Part shown: in pieces, positions 55,415-64,000 of the stretch
Position numbering within the stretch: position 1 is the first letter of the stretch
How the letters are laid out: each line of letters opens with the position of its first letter
Source of the DNA: Affinibrenneria salicis
GTDB taxonomy: Bacteria > Pseudomonadota > Gammaproteobacteria > Enterobacterales > Enterobacteriaceae
Direction: 5' to 3'
DNA: 64,000 nucleotides
Assembly (NCBI RefSeq): GCF_008710095.1
Contig: NZ_VYKJ01000001.1
Location: 682,001-746,000 of the forward strand
Translations under genes and position numbers: made by a program
Notes under the pieces: generated by a model
What the model was told of the DNA's origin: nothing
The model's database searches: none
Seen by the model: the letters and a program-made list of their open reading frames with translations, nothing else

Positions 55415-56062
55415 ATGGCGAAAAATTTAATGGAACAGGGATATACGCTGGCGGAAGAGGTCGCCAATAGCATCAGCCACGGCATTGGCCTGGTGCTGGG
55501 GATTGTGGGGCTGGTGTTGTTGCTGACGCAGGCGCACCGCACCGGGGCCGATGCGGTCGCCATCGCCAGCTACAGTCTGTACGGCGGCAGCATTATTCTG
55601 TTGTTTCTGGCCTCCACGCTTTACCACGCGATTCCTTCGCCGCGGGCTAAACCCTGGCTGAAACGGTTTGATCACTGCGCGATTTATATTCTGATTGCCG
55701 GCACCTATACGCCTTTTCTGCTGGTGGGGCTCGGTACGCCGCTGGCGCTGGGGCTAATGGTGGTGATCTGGGCGATCGCTTTACTGGGGGTGATATTTAA
55801 ACTGGCGTTCGTGCATCGTTTCGAGGCGATGTCGTTAATTACCTATCTGGTGATGGGCTGGTTGTCGCTGATCGTGGTGTATGAGCTGGCGCAGAAGCTG
55901 TCGATATGGGGCGTGGCGCTGCTGGCGCTGGGCGGGGCGATTTATACGCTGGGGGTAATCTTTTATGCCTGCAAGCGTATTCCCTACAACCACGCTATCT
56001 GGCACGCTTTCGTGCTGGGCGGCAGCCTGTGCCATTTTCTGGCGATTTACCTGTACGTATAA
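55415..56062 (+). CDS. trhA: TrhA/YqfA, hemolysin III-family membrane protein
   Basis: A 215-residue seven-helix inner-membrane protein of the PAQR/hemolysin III family, which in E. coli controls membrane energetics. Family metal ligands are present: His in ANSISHGIG, Ser/His in [13 protein letters not shown], Asp in [19 protein letters not shown] and the C-terminal His residues in [20 protein letters not shown] 55415 has GAGG eight bases upstream. In E. coli this gene is near gcvTHP, so the linkage survives here, with about 6 kb of other genes in between. Confidence 0.92.
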   Translation: MAKNLMEQGYTLAEEVANSISHGIGLVLGIVGLVLLLTQAHRTGADAVAIASYSLYGGSIILLFLASTLYHAIPSPRAKPWLKRFDHCAIYILIAGTYTPFLLVGLGTPLALGLMVVIWAIALLGVIFKLAFVHRFEAMSLITYLVMGWLSLIVVYELAQKLSIWGVALLALGGAIYTLGVIFYACKRIPYNHAIWHAFVLGGSLCHFLAIYLYV

Positions 56063-56071
56063 CGCATGAGC

Positions 56072-56100
56072 TAAAAAACAGGCCCGCGGTGCGGGCCTGT
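56072..56100 (-). terminator. Terminator of ettA between convergent trhA and ettA
   Basis: ACAGGCCCGC-GGT-GCGGGCCTGT (56078-56100) is a perfect 10-bp hairpin. On the minus strand it is followed by a T6 run (complement of 56072-56077), which fits termination of ettA. A second copy of its core, AGGCCCGC-GGT-GCGGGCCT, lies at 56230-56248 beside the ettA stop. Confidence 0.75.
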
Positions 56101-56257
56101 GGTTGCTGGTAACCCCGGCGATAAGCCCGGGATAGCCGGGCCTGCCGCACCGGGGGGGCGCTCCGGCGGTTAATGCAGCCAGGGCCCCTCGCCGCGTTTC
56201 CCCTGGCAACGAACGTTGTCATCAGTCTGAGGCCCGCGGTGCGGGCCTGCGGCAATA

Positions 56258-57925
56258 CTAGCGGGTCATCTTCTTATATTTGATGCGGTGCGGTTCCAGC
56301 GCATCGGCGCCCAGGGTGCGCTTCTTGTATTCCTCGTATTCGGTGAAGTTGCCTTCAAAGAATTCCACCTTACCCTCATCCTGATAGTCGATGATATGGG
56401 TGGCGATACGGTCGAGGAACCAGCGGTCATGGGAAATGACCAGCGCGCAGCCCGGGAACTCCAGCAGGGCGTTTTCCAGCGCGCGCAGGGTTTCGATGTC
56501 CAGGTCGTTGGTCGGTTCATCGAGCAGCAGCATGTTGCCGCCCACCTGCAGCAGCTTGGCCAGATGAACGCGGCCGCGTTCGCCGCCCGACAGCTCGCCG
56601 ATGCGTTTGCCCTGATCGACGCCTTTAAAGTTGAAGCGGCCGACGTAGGCGCGGCTTGGGATTTCAAAGTTGCCTATGCGCATAATGTCCTGCCCGCCGG
56701 AAACCTCTTCCCACACCGTTTTGCCGTTGTCCATGTTGTCGCGGAACTGATCGACCGAGGCCAACTGTACGGTTTCGCCCAGCGTAATGCTGCCGGCGTC
56801 CGGCGACTCTTTGCCGGACAGCATACGGAATAGGGTGGATTTACCCGCGCCGTTCGGCCCGATAATCCCGACGATGGCGCCCTTCGGCAGCGTGAACGAC
56901 AGATTATCGATCAGCTGGCGGTCGCCGTAGGATTTGCTCAGGCCGTCGACTTCAAGCACTTTATCCCCCAGACGCGCGCCGGGTGGAATAAACAGTTCGC
57001 TGGTTTCGTTGCGCTTCTGATATTCGGTGCTGTTGAGCTCTTCGAAGCGAGCCAGACGGGCCTTGCCCTTCGCCTGGCGGCCTTTCGGATTCTGACGCAC
57101 CCACTCCAGCTCTTTCTCGATCGACTTGCGGCGGGCGGCTTCGGACGAAGCTTCCTGCGCCAGACGCTGATCTTTCTGTTCCAGCCAGGAGGAGTAATTG
57201 CCTTCCCACGGGATGCCTTCGCCGCGGTCCAGCTCCAGAATCCAGCCGGCGACGTTATCGAGGAAGTAGCGGTCATGGGTGATGGCGACCACGGTGCCTT
57301 CATAGTCGTGCAGGAAGCGTTCCAGCCAGGCGACGGATTCGGCGTCGAGGTGGTTGGTTGGTTCGTCCAGCAGCAGCATATCCGGTTTTTCTAGCAGCAG
57401 GCGGCAAATCGCCACGCGGCGCCGTTCACCGCCGGACAGATTGGCGATGATAGCATCCCACGGCGGCAGGCGCAGCGCGTCGGCGGCGCGTTCCAGCTGG
57501 TTATCCAGGTTATGGCCGTCGTGCGCCTGAATGATCGCTTCCAGCTCGCCCTGTTCTTTAGCCAGCTTGTCGAAATCGGCGTCGGGATCGGCATAAGCCG
57601 CGTAAACTTCGTCCAGGCGGGTCAGCGCCTGTTTGACGTCGGCCACCGCCTCTTCCACCGCTTCGCGCACCGTCTGCTCCAGATTGAGCTGCGGCTCCTG
57701 CGGCAGATAGCCGATTTTGATGCCGGGCTGCGGACGGGCCTCGCCCTCAATATCCTTATCAATGCCGGCCATAATGCGCAGCAGGGTCGATTTACCGGCT
57801 CCGTTCAGCCCCAGCACGCCAATCTTGGCGCCGGGGAAAAAACTGAGGGAGATGTTTTTCAGAATATGACGCTTCGGCGGAACCACTTTTCCGACGCGGT
57901 GCATAGTGTAAACGTATTGAGCCAC
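56258..57925 (-). CDS. ettA: Energy-dependent translational throttle protein EttA
   Basis: EttA is an ABC-F ATPase that binds the ribosomal E site and gates the first peptide bond according to the ATP/ADP ratio. Two ABC domains are present: Walker A GLNGAGKST with LSGGERRRVAICRLL, and GPNGAGKST with LSGGERGRVHLAKLL. The arm and linker (RRKSIEKELEWVRQNPKGRQAKGKARLARFEELN) and the acidic end ADALEPHRIKYK match E. coli. The start is a GTG at 57925 (MAQYVYTMHRVGKVVPPKRH), giving 555 residues; the open frame extends upstream to 58180 but lacks similarity. Confidence 0.96.
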   Translation of the reverse strand: MAQYVYTMHRVGKVVPPKRHILKNISLSFFPGAKIGVLGLNGAGKSTLLRIMAGIDKDIEGEARPQPGIKIGYLPQEPQLNLEQTVREAVEEAVADVKQALTRLDEVYAAYADPDADFDKLAKEQGELEAIIQAHDGHNLDNQLERAADALRLPPWDAIIANLSGGERRRVAICRLLLEKPDMLLLDEPTNHLDAESVAWLERFLHDYEGTVVAITHDRYFLDNVAGWILELDRGEGIPWEGNYSSWLEQKDQRLAQEASSEAARRKSIEKELEWVRQNPKGRQAKGKARLARFEELNSTEYQKRNETSELFIPPGARLGDKVLEVDGLSKSYGDRQLIDNLSFTLPKGAIVGIIGPNGAGKSTLFRMLSGKESPDAGSITLGETVQLASVDQFRDNMDNGKTVWEEVSGGQDIMRIGNFEIPSRAYVGRFNFKGVDQGKRIGELSGGERGRVHLAKLLQVGGNMLLLDEPTNDLDIETLRALENALLEFPGCALVISHDRWFLDRIATHIIDYQDEGKVEFFEGNFTEYEEYKKRTLGADALEPHRIKYKKMTR

Positions 57926-58414
57926 GTTGCTCTGAGCCTCTCTCTGATGGTTGTTATCCTGCCCCGCGTCAGGCGCCGGGCAGGCATCGTTGTGCCGGCC
58001 CGCCCGCGGGCAGCCCGGTAAATTCGTCTTCGCCTGTGGAGTGTAACGGGTTTCGTGATCCGATCCCAGCCATCCCTGTGTTTGCCGGGCGCCGGTCAGT
58101 ACGCATTTCTGCTTCGTGACGCGCGTCGCGCAGCGCACATCCGCGGCTAACGTATCGCTATACAGCATGATGTGCCACACTTAAACGCTGATTTATCGCG
58201 GGCCGGATGTGACGATTGCGGCAAGATGAGGTCAAAGGGTCAGAACTGCGCCGCGCCCGTCGCGTTGCGGCAGGCGCGGGTTTCCGGCGTTATTTGCGTC
58301 GGCGGCCGGGAATTCTCTCGCTTACCGTCTGCCCGCAACCTAAAATCGATTGAATCTCCGTCTGGCGCGGTTTCGGCGGTAAAACGTCACATCATGATGA
58401 GGATAGTGCAGGTT
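57926..58414. other. Divergent ettA/slt intergenic region
   Basis: These 489 bases separate ettA from slt. Both flanking frames stay open through much of it, but no similarity to known proteins supports coding. No confident promoter boxes, operators or hairpins were recognised. Confidence 0.4.
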
Positions 58415-60343
58415 ATGGTTAAAGTGGGTTCCTGGCGCGTCGTGGTCGCGGCGCTCTGTCTGACGGGGTTGTCGATGGCGGCGCAGGCTGATTCGCTGAA
58501 TGAACAGCGCCAGCGTTATCAACAGGTAAAGCAAGCATGGGACAATAATCAACAGGACGTGGTGGCGCAACTGATGCCGACGCTGCGTGATTACCCGCTG
58601 TATCCCTATCTGGAGTACCGCGCTCTGACGCAGAACCTGTCTCAGGTCGACGCTGAGCAAATCGGCGCGTTTATCGCCGCGCATCCGACGCTGCCCGTAG
58701 CGCAGAATCTTCACGCCACTTTCGTCAACGAACTGGCGCGCCGCCAGGACTGGGCGGGGATACTGCGCTTCAGCCCGCAGGCGCCGAAGCCGGTGGCCGC
58801 GCGCTGCAACTACTATTATGCCCAGTGGGCGGACGGGCAGCGTCAGTCGGTCTGGCCGGCCGCGCGCGAGATCTGGCTGACCGGCCGTTCGTTGCCGTCG
58901 GCCTGCGATCGTTTATTCAGCGTCTGGCAGCAGGCCGGCGAGCAAACGCCGCTGGTCACGCTGGAGCGTATGCGTCTGGCGCTGAATGAAGGCAGCAGCG
59001 GGCTGGTGACGTATCTGGCGAAGCAGTTGCCGGCCGACTATCGGACGATGGGCGAGGCGCTGGTCAGGCTGCAGCAGGATCCGACCAGCGTCGAGGGCTT
59101 TGCCCGGTCGGTCGGTCCGACCGATTTCACCCGCCAGGCGACGCTGGTCGCTTTCAGCCGCGTCGCGCGCCAGTCGGCGGATGAGGCCCGCTCAATGCTG
59201 CCGGTGGTGGCGCGTCTGCAAAAAATGAGTGACGCGCAGCGCCAGGCGATGACGGAGGCGATAGCCTGGCGTCTGATGGGGACGGACGTTACCGCGGAAC
59301 AGGCCGGCTGGCGCGACGACGTGGTGCGTCGCAGCCAGTCCGTCGCCCTGCTGGAGCGGCGGGTGCGTATGGCGTTGGGCAGCGGCGATCGCAAGGATCT
59401 GGCGGACTGGCTGACGCGTTTGCCGGCCGAGGCGCTGCAGAAGGATGAATGGCGCTACTGGCGCGCGGTTCTGTTGCTGGAACAGGGGAAACTGCAGGAA
59501 GGGGAGACGATGCTGCGCGAGCTGACCAATGCGCGCGGGTTCTACCCGATGGCGGCGGCGCAGAAACTGAATATCAACTGGCCGGTGAGTATTGCGCAGG
59601 CCGCCCGGCCCGACAGCGCCCTGACGCAGCTGGCGGAGATCGCGCGGGTGCGCGAGCTGATGTACTGGCAGATGGATAATCTGGCGCGCCGTGAATGGAG
59701 CGGCCTGGTGGCCAGCCGCAGTAAGCCGCAGCAGGAGGCGCTGGCGCGCTATGCGTTCGATCAGGGCTGGGCCGATCTCAGCGTACAGACGACCATCGTC
59801 GGTAAACTCTGGGATCACCTGGAGGAGCGCTTCCCGCTGGCGTGGCGGGATGAATTCCGGCGCGCCACCGAGGATAAAGGCATCAACCAAAGCTATGCGA
59901 TGGCGATCGCCCGTCAGGAGAGCGCGTGGAATCCGCAGGCGCGCTCGCCGGTCGGCGCCAGCGGGCTGATGCAGCTGATGCCGCGCACCGCTCAGCATAC
60001 GGCGGAGATGAACAACATCGGCGGCTACCTCAACAGCAGCCAGCTTTTCGATCCGCAGACCAACATCACGCTGGGCACCGCCTACCTGGACTATGTTTAT
60101 CAGATGTTCGGGCGCAACCGCATACTGGCTTCCGCAGCTTACAACGCCGGGCCGTCGCGCGTTAATCGCTGGCTGGAAAGCAGCGCCGGACGCATTGACG
60201 CCGTCGCCTTTATCGAAAGCATTCCGTTTTCGGAAACCCGCGGCTATGTGAAAAACGTGCTGGCTTACGATGTGTTTTACCGGCATTTCCTGCATCAGCC
60301 GGCCAGCGTGCTAACCGATGCGGAATGGCAGCGCCGCTATTAA
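58415..60343 (+). CDS. slt: Soluble lytic murein transglycosylase Slt70
   Basis: Slt cleaves peptidoglycan between MurNAc and GlcNAc in the periplasm, forming 1,6-anhydro ends. The 642-residue precursor has a signal peptide (MVKVGSWRVVVAALCLTGLSMAAQA, cleaved before DSLNEQ), a long alpha-superhelical ring (about 30-450) and the C-terminal lysozyme-like domain. The catalytic Glu502 is in AIARQESAWNP, followed by SPVGASGLMQLMPRTA and ASAAYNAGPSRVNRWL. ATG 58415 has GAGGA about ten bases upstream; the frame is open earlier but gives a poor signal peptide. trpR follows, as in E. coli. Confidence 0.96.
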   Translation: MVKVGSWRVVVAALCLTGLSMAAQADSLNEQRQRYQQVKQAWDNNQQDVVAQLMPTLRDYPLYPYLEYRALTQNLSQVDAEQIGAFIAAHPTLPVAQNLHATFVNELARRQDWAGILRFSPQAPKPVAARCNYYYAQWADGQRQSVWPAAREIWLTGRSLPSACDRLFSVWQQAGEQTPLVTLERMRLALNEGSSGLVTYLAKQLPADYRTMGEALVRLQQDPTSVEGFARSVGPTDFTRQATLVAFSRVARQSADEARSMLPVVARLQKMSDAQRQAMTEAIAWRLMGTDVTAEQAGWRDDVVRRSQSVALLERRVRMALGSGDRKDLADWLTRLPAEALQKDEWRYWRAVLLLEQGKLQEGETMLRELTNARGFYPMAAAQKLNINWPVSIAQAARPDSALTQLAEIARVRELMYWQMDNLARREWSGLVASRSKPQQEALARYAFDQGWADLSVQTTIVGKLWDHLEERFPLAWRDEFRRATEDKGINQSYAMAIARQESAWNPQARSPVGASGLMQLMPRTAQHTAEMNNIGGYLNSSQLFDPQTNITLGTAYLDYVYQMFGRNRILASAAYNAGPSRVNRWLESSAGRIDAVAFIESIPFSETRGYVKNVLAYDVFYRHFLHQPASVLTDAEWQRRY

Positions 60344-60370
60344 TTTCACCCGGCGGCCGGGCGGGTCATC

Positions 60371-60419
60371 GTGACGCGCCGGCGATCTGTGTTATGCTGC
60401 CGTACTAGTTAAAGAGTAT
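60371..60419 (+). promoter_or_regulatory. trpR promoter with Trp operator
   Basis: GTGACG (60371-60376) and TATGCT (60393-60398), 16 bases apart, form a plausible promoter. Directly after it GTACTAGTTAAAGAGTAT (60402-60419) matches the Trp operator GTACTAGTTAACTAGTAC with a perfect left half and three mismatches in the right. This fits TrpR autorepression. Confidence 0.75.
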
Positions 60420-60430
60420 GGCAGCCTGTT

Positions 60431-60799
60431 ATGACACCGTTATCACTTTTCGATCCCGCGCTTTCGGACCAGGCGAATGAAGACTGGCAGCATTTTATGA
60501 CGCTGCTGCGTCAGTCAGTTGCTGACGATCTGAACTATCCGCTGCTGCAGCTGTTGCTGACGGCGGATGAGCGCGCCGCGCTGGGCACCCGGGTGCGGAT
60601 TATTCAGGAATTGATGCGTGGGGAAATGAGCCAGCGCGAACTGAAGAATTACCTGGGCGCGGGGATCGCCACCATTACCCGCGGCTCAAATAGCCTGAAA
60701 TCGGCGCCGCCAGAGTTGAAAAACTGGCTGGAGACGCACCTGTTGACGCAAGAGCCTGTGGATTTGGATCCGGGCCCAGATTCGGACTCGTCGCGTTAG
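60431..60799 (+). CDS. trpR: Trp operon repressor
   Basis: TrpR binds tryptophan and represses trp, aroH, mtr and its own gene. The 122-residue protein keeps the helix-turn-helix ([25 protein letters not shown]) and the tryptophan pocket ([21 protein letters not shown]). It is longer than E. coli TrpR by about 14 residues, mostly a hydrophilic C-terminal tail ([15 protein letters not shown]). The tail overlaps the end of convergent yjjX by 4 bases. Confidence 0.95.
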   Translation: MTPLSLFDPALSDQANEDWQHFMTLLRQSVADDLNYPLLQLLLTADERAALGTRVRIIQELMRGEMSQRELKNYLGAGIATITRGSNSLKSAPPELKNWLETHLLTQEPVDLDPGPDSDSSR

Positions 60800-61332
60800 C
60801 TGATTTTGACCGGCGCCGGCTGATAAACCGCATTATGGAACGGCACCAGCGCCAGCAGCAGCGCCTGATGATACACGCTGGTGCGCGACAGGCGTCCGTT
60901 GGTAAACACGCCGATTGCGCCGCCGCGCCGGCTGATATCGCTGAGGCCGGTCAACTGCGCCATTTCATCGCCTAATTCGCGCCCCTGCTGGATCCCCTGT
61001 AAGATAATTTCTGGCAGAATAAGGCTGGCGGAGCGAGACTCGCCGCGTTGGTGGGCATTTTCGATCACCATCCAGGCGAACGTCATTCCTTCTTCAATGC
61101 CGGCTTCGACGCCGACCCAAAAATGGGCCTCCGGCCGTACCTGTCGAGCCATCATGACCCGGTTGCGGGCGCCGGTGCGGGTTTCGACGGAGCCCAGTGG
61201 CTGATTAGGCACGCCGCTGTCGACATCCACACTTTCGATGCGGCAGTTGTCCGCGCCGTAGACGTCGGAGAATGCTAAGGTAATCGCCTTAATTTTTGCC
61301 GGATTGGTAGTTGTAGCGACGACGTGATACAT
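60796..61332 (-). CDS. yjjX: Inosine/xanthosine triphosphatase YjjX
   Basis: YjjX hydrolyses non-canonical ITP and XTP to the diphosphates, cleaning the nucleotide pool. The 178-residue protein starts [21 protein letters not shown] and carries the family's [20 protein letters not shown] and [11 protein letters not shown]. It is convergent with trpR and divergent from gpmB, the same order as in E. coli. Confidence 0.94.
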   Translation of the reverse strand: MYHVVATTTNPAKIKAITLAFSDVYGADNCRIESVDVDSGVPNQPLGSVETRTGARNRVMMARQVRPEAHFWVGVEAGIEEGMTFAWMVIENAHQRGESRSASLILPEIILQGIQQGRELGDEMAQLTGLSDISRRGGAIGVFTNGRLSRTSVYHQALLLALVPFHNAVYQPAPVKIS

Positions 61333-61384
61333 AACAGGTTCGCACTCTATTAGTTAATTTGACGCAGTATAACGGAAAATCACC

Positions 61385-62032
61385 ATGTTACAGGTCTATC
61401 TTGTTCGCCACGGCGAAACGGAATGGAATGCGGCTCGACGTATTCAGGGGCAGTCGGACAGTTTATTGACGGCGAACGGCGAGCATCAGGCCGCTCTGGT
61501 CGGCCAGCGAGCAAAATCCCTCGGCATTACGCACATTATCACCAGCGATCTGGGGCGGACGCGTCAGACCGCCGCCATTATCGCTCAAGCCTGTTCGTGT
61601 CCGGTGACCGTCGATGCCCGCCTGCGCGAACTGGATATGGGCGTGCTGGAGACGCGCTATATCGATTCGCTGAACGGCGAAGAAGAGGCGTGGCGCAAGC
61701 AACTGGTTGACGGTACGCCCGACGGACGAATCCCGCAAGGGGAATCGCTGAGCGAGCTGGCGCAGCGTATGCGCGCGGCGCTGGATAGCTGCCTTGAACT
61801 GCCGGCGGACAGCCGCCCGCTGCTGGTCAGCCATGGTATCGCGCTGGGCTGTCTGGTCGGCACCGTCCTCGGTTTGCCGGCCTGGGCCGAGCGGCGGCTG
61901 CGGCTGCGCAACTGCTCGCTGTCGCGGCTGGATCACCAGCAGAGTCCCTGGCTGGCCTCAGGCTGGGTGGTGGAAACGGCCGGAGATGTTTCCCATCTGG
62001 ACGCTCCGGCGCTGGACGAATTGCAGCGTTAA
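61385..62032 (+). CDS. gpmB: Phosphoglycerate mutase-family phosphatase GpmB (YtjC)
   Basis: A 215-residue histidine phosphatase superfamily member. The phosphoacceptor is His9 in LVRHGETEWNAARRIQG; the partner residues appear in LRELDMGVLE and the second His in PLLVSHGIALGC. E. coli GpmB is better described as a sugar-phosphate phosphatase than as a true mutase. It ends one base before the rob stop codon of the opposite strand. Confidence 0.94.
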   Translation: MLQVYLVRHGETEWNAARRIQGQSDSLLTANGEHQAALVGQRAKSLGITHIITSDLGRTRQTAAIIAQACSCPVTVDARLRELDMGVLETRYIDSLNGEEEAWRKQLVDGTPDGRIPQGESLSELAQRMRAALDSCLELPADSRPLLVSHGIALGCLVGTVLGLPAWAERRLRLRNCSLSRLDHQQSPWLASGWVVETAGDVSHLDAPALDELQR

Positions 62033-62896
62033 TCAGCGGCGGACCGGGATGAGGTATTCGCAGCGGATACGCTCGGGCGGGCTGCCGTCCGGGGTGTGCT
62101 GCGGATGGAAGCGTTCGGCGTCATAGCCTTTGCGGCGCGTAAGCTGAAACGTGGGCAGGCAGGTATCGTACAGCGAAATAATGAAGTCCTGCAGGCCGTC
62201 GGTTTCCCCTTCGTAGACAAAGAGCGCGTAATCGCCGCCGGGCAGGACGACATCGTGGCCGGGCAGTATATCGTCCGACAGGTATTCAGGCTCTACCGCC
62301 GTGGTGTACAGCACCTCATGCTCATCCTGTTCTTTGCCCGGGCGCGAATGATGCAGGCCGTACAGCGTGGGCGGCAACGTTTTAGGATTGCCGAGATACT
62401 GCTTCCAGTACTGAATGCGGATATCGGTACGGAAATTACAGATCTGTTCCAGCGTGCAGTTGTAGGTCTGCGTCACGCCCACCAGCCGGATATCCGGCAG
62501 CGTGATAAACTCCGGCTGGGGCAGGGTAAACTCTCCAAGGCGAATCGGCGGATGAATCCCGGCGGTGTTCCAGTCATCGGCGCGGCGATAGGACGCCGGC
62601 GTCTGAGCGAACTGCTTTTTGAAGGCGCGAGTGAAGGTTTGCTGCGAGTCGAAACGATACTGCAGGGCGATATCCAGAATCGGGCGGCTGGTCAGACATA
62701 GGGCGACGGCGGCCTTGGTCAGGCGGCGTGCGCGAATATAGGAGCCGATGGAATGGTTAGTGACATCCTTAAACATTCTTTGCAAATGCCACTTGGAATA
62801 TCCTGCTTTTGCGGCCACATTGTCCAGAGATAAAGGTTGGTTCAGATGGCTTTCCAGCCAGTTAAGTAAATCTCGTATAATACTGGCTTGATCCAT
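62033..62896 (-). CDS. rob: Right origin-binding protein Rob (AraC/XylS family)
   Basis: Rob is a global activator of the marA/soxS/rob regulon (antibiotic, superoxide, solvent tolerance) and binds the right side of oriC. The 287-residue protein has the N-terminal double helix-turn-helix (RDLLNWLESHLNQPLSLDNVAAKAGYSKWHLQRMFKDVT, then ILDIALQYRFDSQQTFTRAFKKQF) and a C-terminal GyrI-like ligand domain (IRLVGVTQTYNCTLEQI). Length matches E. coli (289). Confidence 0.95.
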   Translation of the reverse strand: MDQASIIRDLLNWLESHLNQPLSLDNVAAKAGYSKWHLQRMFKDVTNHSIGSYIRARRLTKAAVALCLTSRPILDIALQYRFDSQQTFTRAFKKQFAQTPASYRRADDWNTAGIHPPIRLGEFTLPQPEFITLPDIRLVGVTQTYNCTLEQICNFRTDIRIQYWKQYLGNPKTLPPTLYGLHHSRPGKEQDEHEVLYTTAVEPEYLSDDILPGHDVVLPGGDYALFVYEGETDGLQDFIISLYDTCLPTFQLTRRKGYDAERFHPQHTPDGSPPERIRCEYLIPVRR

Positions 62897-63100
62897 AGAT
62901 CTTCCTCAGCAGAACAAACGGTGCACCAAAAGTTTCTTTGCACATAATAGCAATTTTTTGACTGGGGTACTGCTTTAGATTGATTCAGTTTCACAAAGGT
63001 TAAGGTTTGTAACATTTTGTTCCGTTATTCTTTCTTTGTGAACCCGACGAGCCTGGCCGGCCTCCGCCGCCAGATGCGATTGATTAAGGATAAGGTATCA

Positions 63101-63577
63101 ATGATAAAGAAAACGTGGTTTATGGGGTTCTGCTTACTGGGGCTATCTGCCTCTTTCGCGCAGGCCGAAGAGATCGGCTCGGTGGATACCGTATTTAAAC
63201 TGCTTGGGCCGGACCACAAAATTGTGGTGGAGGCTTTTGACGATCCTGAAGTCAAAAACGTGACCTGCTACATCAGCCGGGCTAAAACCGGCGGCATCAA
63301 GGGCGGGCTGGGTCTGGCCGAGGACACGGCGGATGCGGCTATTTCCTGCCAGCAGGTCGGGCCGATCGAACTGAATGAACGCATCAAAGCCGGTAAGGAA
63401 GAGGGCAGCGTGGTGTTTCAGAAACGGACATCGCTGGTGTTTAAGAAACTGCAGGTGGTGCGTTTCTACGATGGGCAACGCAATGCGCTGGTCTATCTGA
63501 CTTATTCCGATCGTCTGGTGGACGGTTCGCCGAAAAACGCGTTGAGCGCGGTGCCGATCATGCCCTGGACTCGCTGA
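63101..63577 (+). CDS. creA: Periplasmic protein CreA
   Basis: A 158-residue exported protein of unknown function. The signal peptide [22 protein letters not shown] is followed by [39 protein letters not shown], the conserved family core; two cysteines (VTCYI, ISCQQ) probably form a disulphide. ATG 63101 with AAGGATAAGG upstream is the true start; the frame is open from 63017. In E. coli creBCD follow, but here arcA is next, so the Cre two-component genes are not at this locus. Confidence 0.94.
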   Translation: MIKKTWFMGFCLLGLSASFAQAEEIGSVDTVFKLLGPDHKIVVEAFDDPEVKNVTCYISRAKTGGIKGGLGLAEDTADAAISCQQVGPIELNERIKAGKEEGSVVFQKRTSLVFKKLQVVRFYDGQRNALVYLTYSDRLVDGSPKNALSAVPIMPWTR

Positions 63578-63623
63578 TCGCGGGCGACATCATCGCGCCG
63601 ATCGCTATCGCGTTCGGCGCCGG

Positions 63624-63657
63624 CCGGCGTTCTGACGGTGAATAGACAGGACGCCGG
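63624..63657. terminator. Possible bidirectional terminator between creA and arcA
   Basis: CCGGCGTTCTG (63624-63634) and CAGGACGCCGG (63647-63657) form an 11-bp stem with one G-U pair and a 12-base loop between the convergent creA and arcA genes. A U run is missing, so its strength is doubtful. Confidence 0.4.
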
Positions 63658-63668
63658 CGGCGGGTGGT

Positions 63669-64000
63669 TTAGTCTTCCAGTTCGCCGCAGAAACGGTAGC
63701 CTTCGCCGTGAATGGTGGCGATGATTTCCGGCGTATCCGGCGTCGATTCGAAATGCTTACGAATACGTCGGATCGTGACGTCTACCGTACGGTCGTGCGG
63801 TTTCAGTTCTCGGCCGGTCATTTTCTTCAGCAGTTCGGCGCGTGTCTGGATTTTGCCCGGGTTCTCGCAGAAATGCAGCATGGCTCGGAACTCGCTGCGC
63901 GGCAGTTTATACTGCTCGCCGGTAGGGCCGACCAGCGAACGGCTGTTGATATCCAATTCCCAGCCGTTGAAGCGATAGCTTTCCACCAGGCGGCGCTCTT
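63669..64000 (-). CDS. arcA: Response regulator ArcA, C-terminal part, 5' end outside the window
   Basis: ArcA, phosphorylated by ArcB, represses aerobic respiratory genes at low oxygen. Only the C-terminal winged-helix DNA-binding domain is in the window: [61 protein letters not shown] and the end [18 protein letters not shown], almost identical to E. coli. The receiver domain lies beyond base 64000. The frame enters at the window edge with codons for ERRLVESY, so an internal ATG at 63986 is not the start. Confidence 0.97.
   Translation of the reverse strand, partial: ERRLVESYRFNGWELDINSRSLVGPTGEQYKLPRSEFRAMLHFCENPGKIQTRAELLKKMTGRELKPHDRTVDVTIRRIRKHFESTPDTPEIIATIHGEGYRFCGELED

Noticed and set aside
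1..64000. CRISPR arrays, prophage or insertion-sequence genes
   Set aside because: No regularly spaced direct repeats, no cas, integrase or transposase motifs were found anywhere in the window.

Overview
The window is a circularly coherent stretch of chromosome from a member of the order Enterobacterales. Many genes match Escherichia coli genes in order and in diagnostic residues (nlpI-yrbN-deaD, ubiT/ubiUV, deoCABD, rimI-holD-rsmC, the leuQPV-type tRNA cluster, fhuF, gcvTHP, trhA, ettA, slt, trpR, yjjX, gpmB, rob, creA, arcA). The high GC, an acetoin (budAB/budR) locus and a repeat ending in CTGCAACTCGAAT point to the Pectobacteriaceae/Yersiniaceae side of the order (Brenneria, Dickeya or Gibbsiella type), but the genus cannot be fixed from sequence alone. 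Both ends cut genes: nlpI lacks its 5' end and arcA lacks its 5' end.

Layout. 1-11.2 kb: nlpI, the leader gene yrbN overlapping deaD, yhbW, a three-gene HlyD/ABC-2 export operon with no ATPase, then the anaerobic ubiquinone genes ubiV, ubiU and ubiT with yhbS and yhbQ. 11.2-16.0 kb: the nucleoside catabolic operon deoCABD behind a tandem CRP/CytR promoter. 16.0-29.1 kb: an accessory catabolic island of two divergent operons with two complete SsuABC/TauABC-type importers, a GntR regulator, a BAAT-like thioesterase, an MDR reductase, a hotdog thioesterase, a glyoxalase-like protein, an acyl-CoA ligase and a leaderless gamma-glutamyltransferase homologue. 29.2-30.9 kb: galP with two GalR/GalS-type operators and a CRP site.

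31-43 kb: rimI-holD opposite rsmC, an aldo/keto reductase/LysR pair, three tandem tRNA-Leu(CAG) genes, a Fur-box-linked small membrane protein, budR/budAB, Fur-controlled fhuF followed by a membrane-anchored hydrolase, and a DJ-1/PfpI-like protein. 43.1-48.4 kb: gcvTHP. 48.6-54.6 kb: a second accessory block (DHA2 transporter, GntR regulator, DUF2848 protein, amidase, MHS transporter). 54.6-64 kb: an HD hydrolase, trhA, ettA, slt, trpR, yjjX, gpmB, rob, creA, arcA.

The core genes cover envelope maintenance, RNA metabolism, low-oxygen quinone synthesis, nucleoside, galactose, glycine and acetoin metabolism, and iron reduction. The most novel material is the 16-29 kb island. Its gene order suggests uptake of one or two small organic compounds, amide or gamma-glutamyl cleavage inside the cell, CoA activation, reduction and thioester release. 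The substrate is unknown. The smaller DUF2848/amidase operon looks like a second uncharacterised amide-degradation system.
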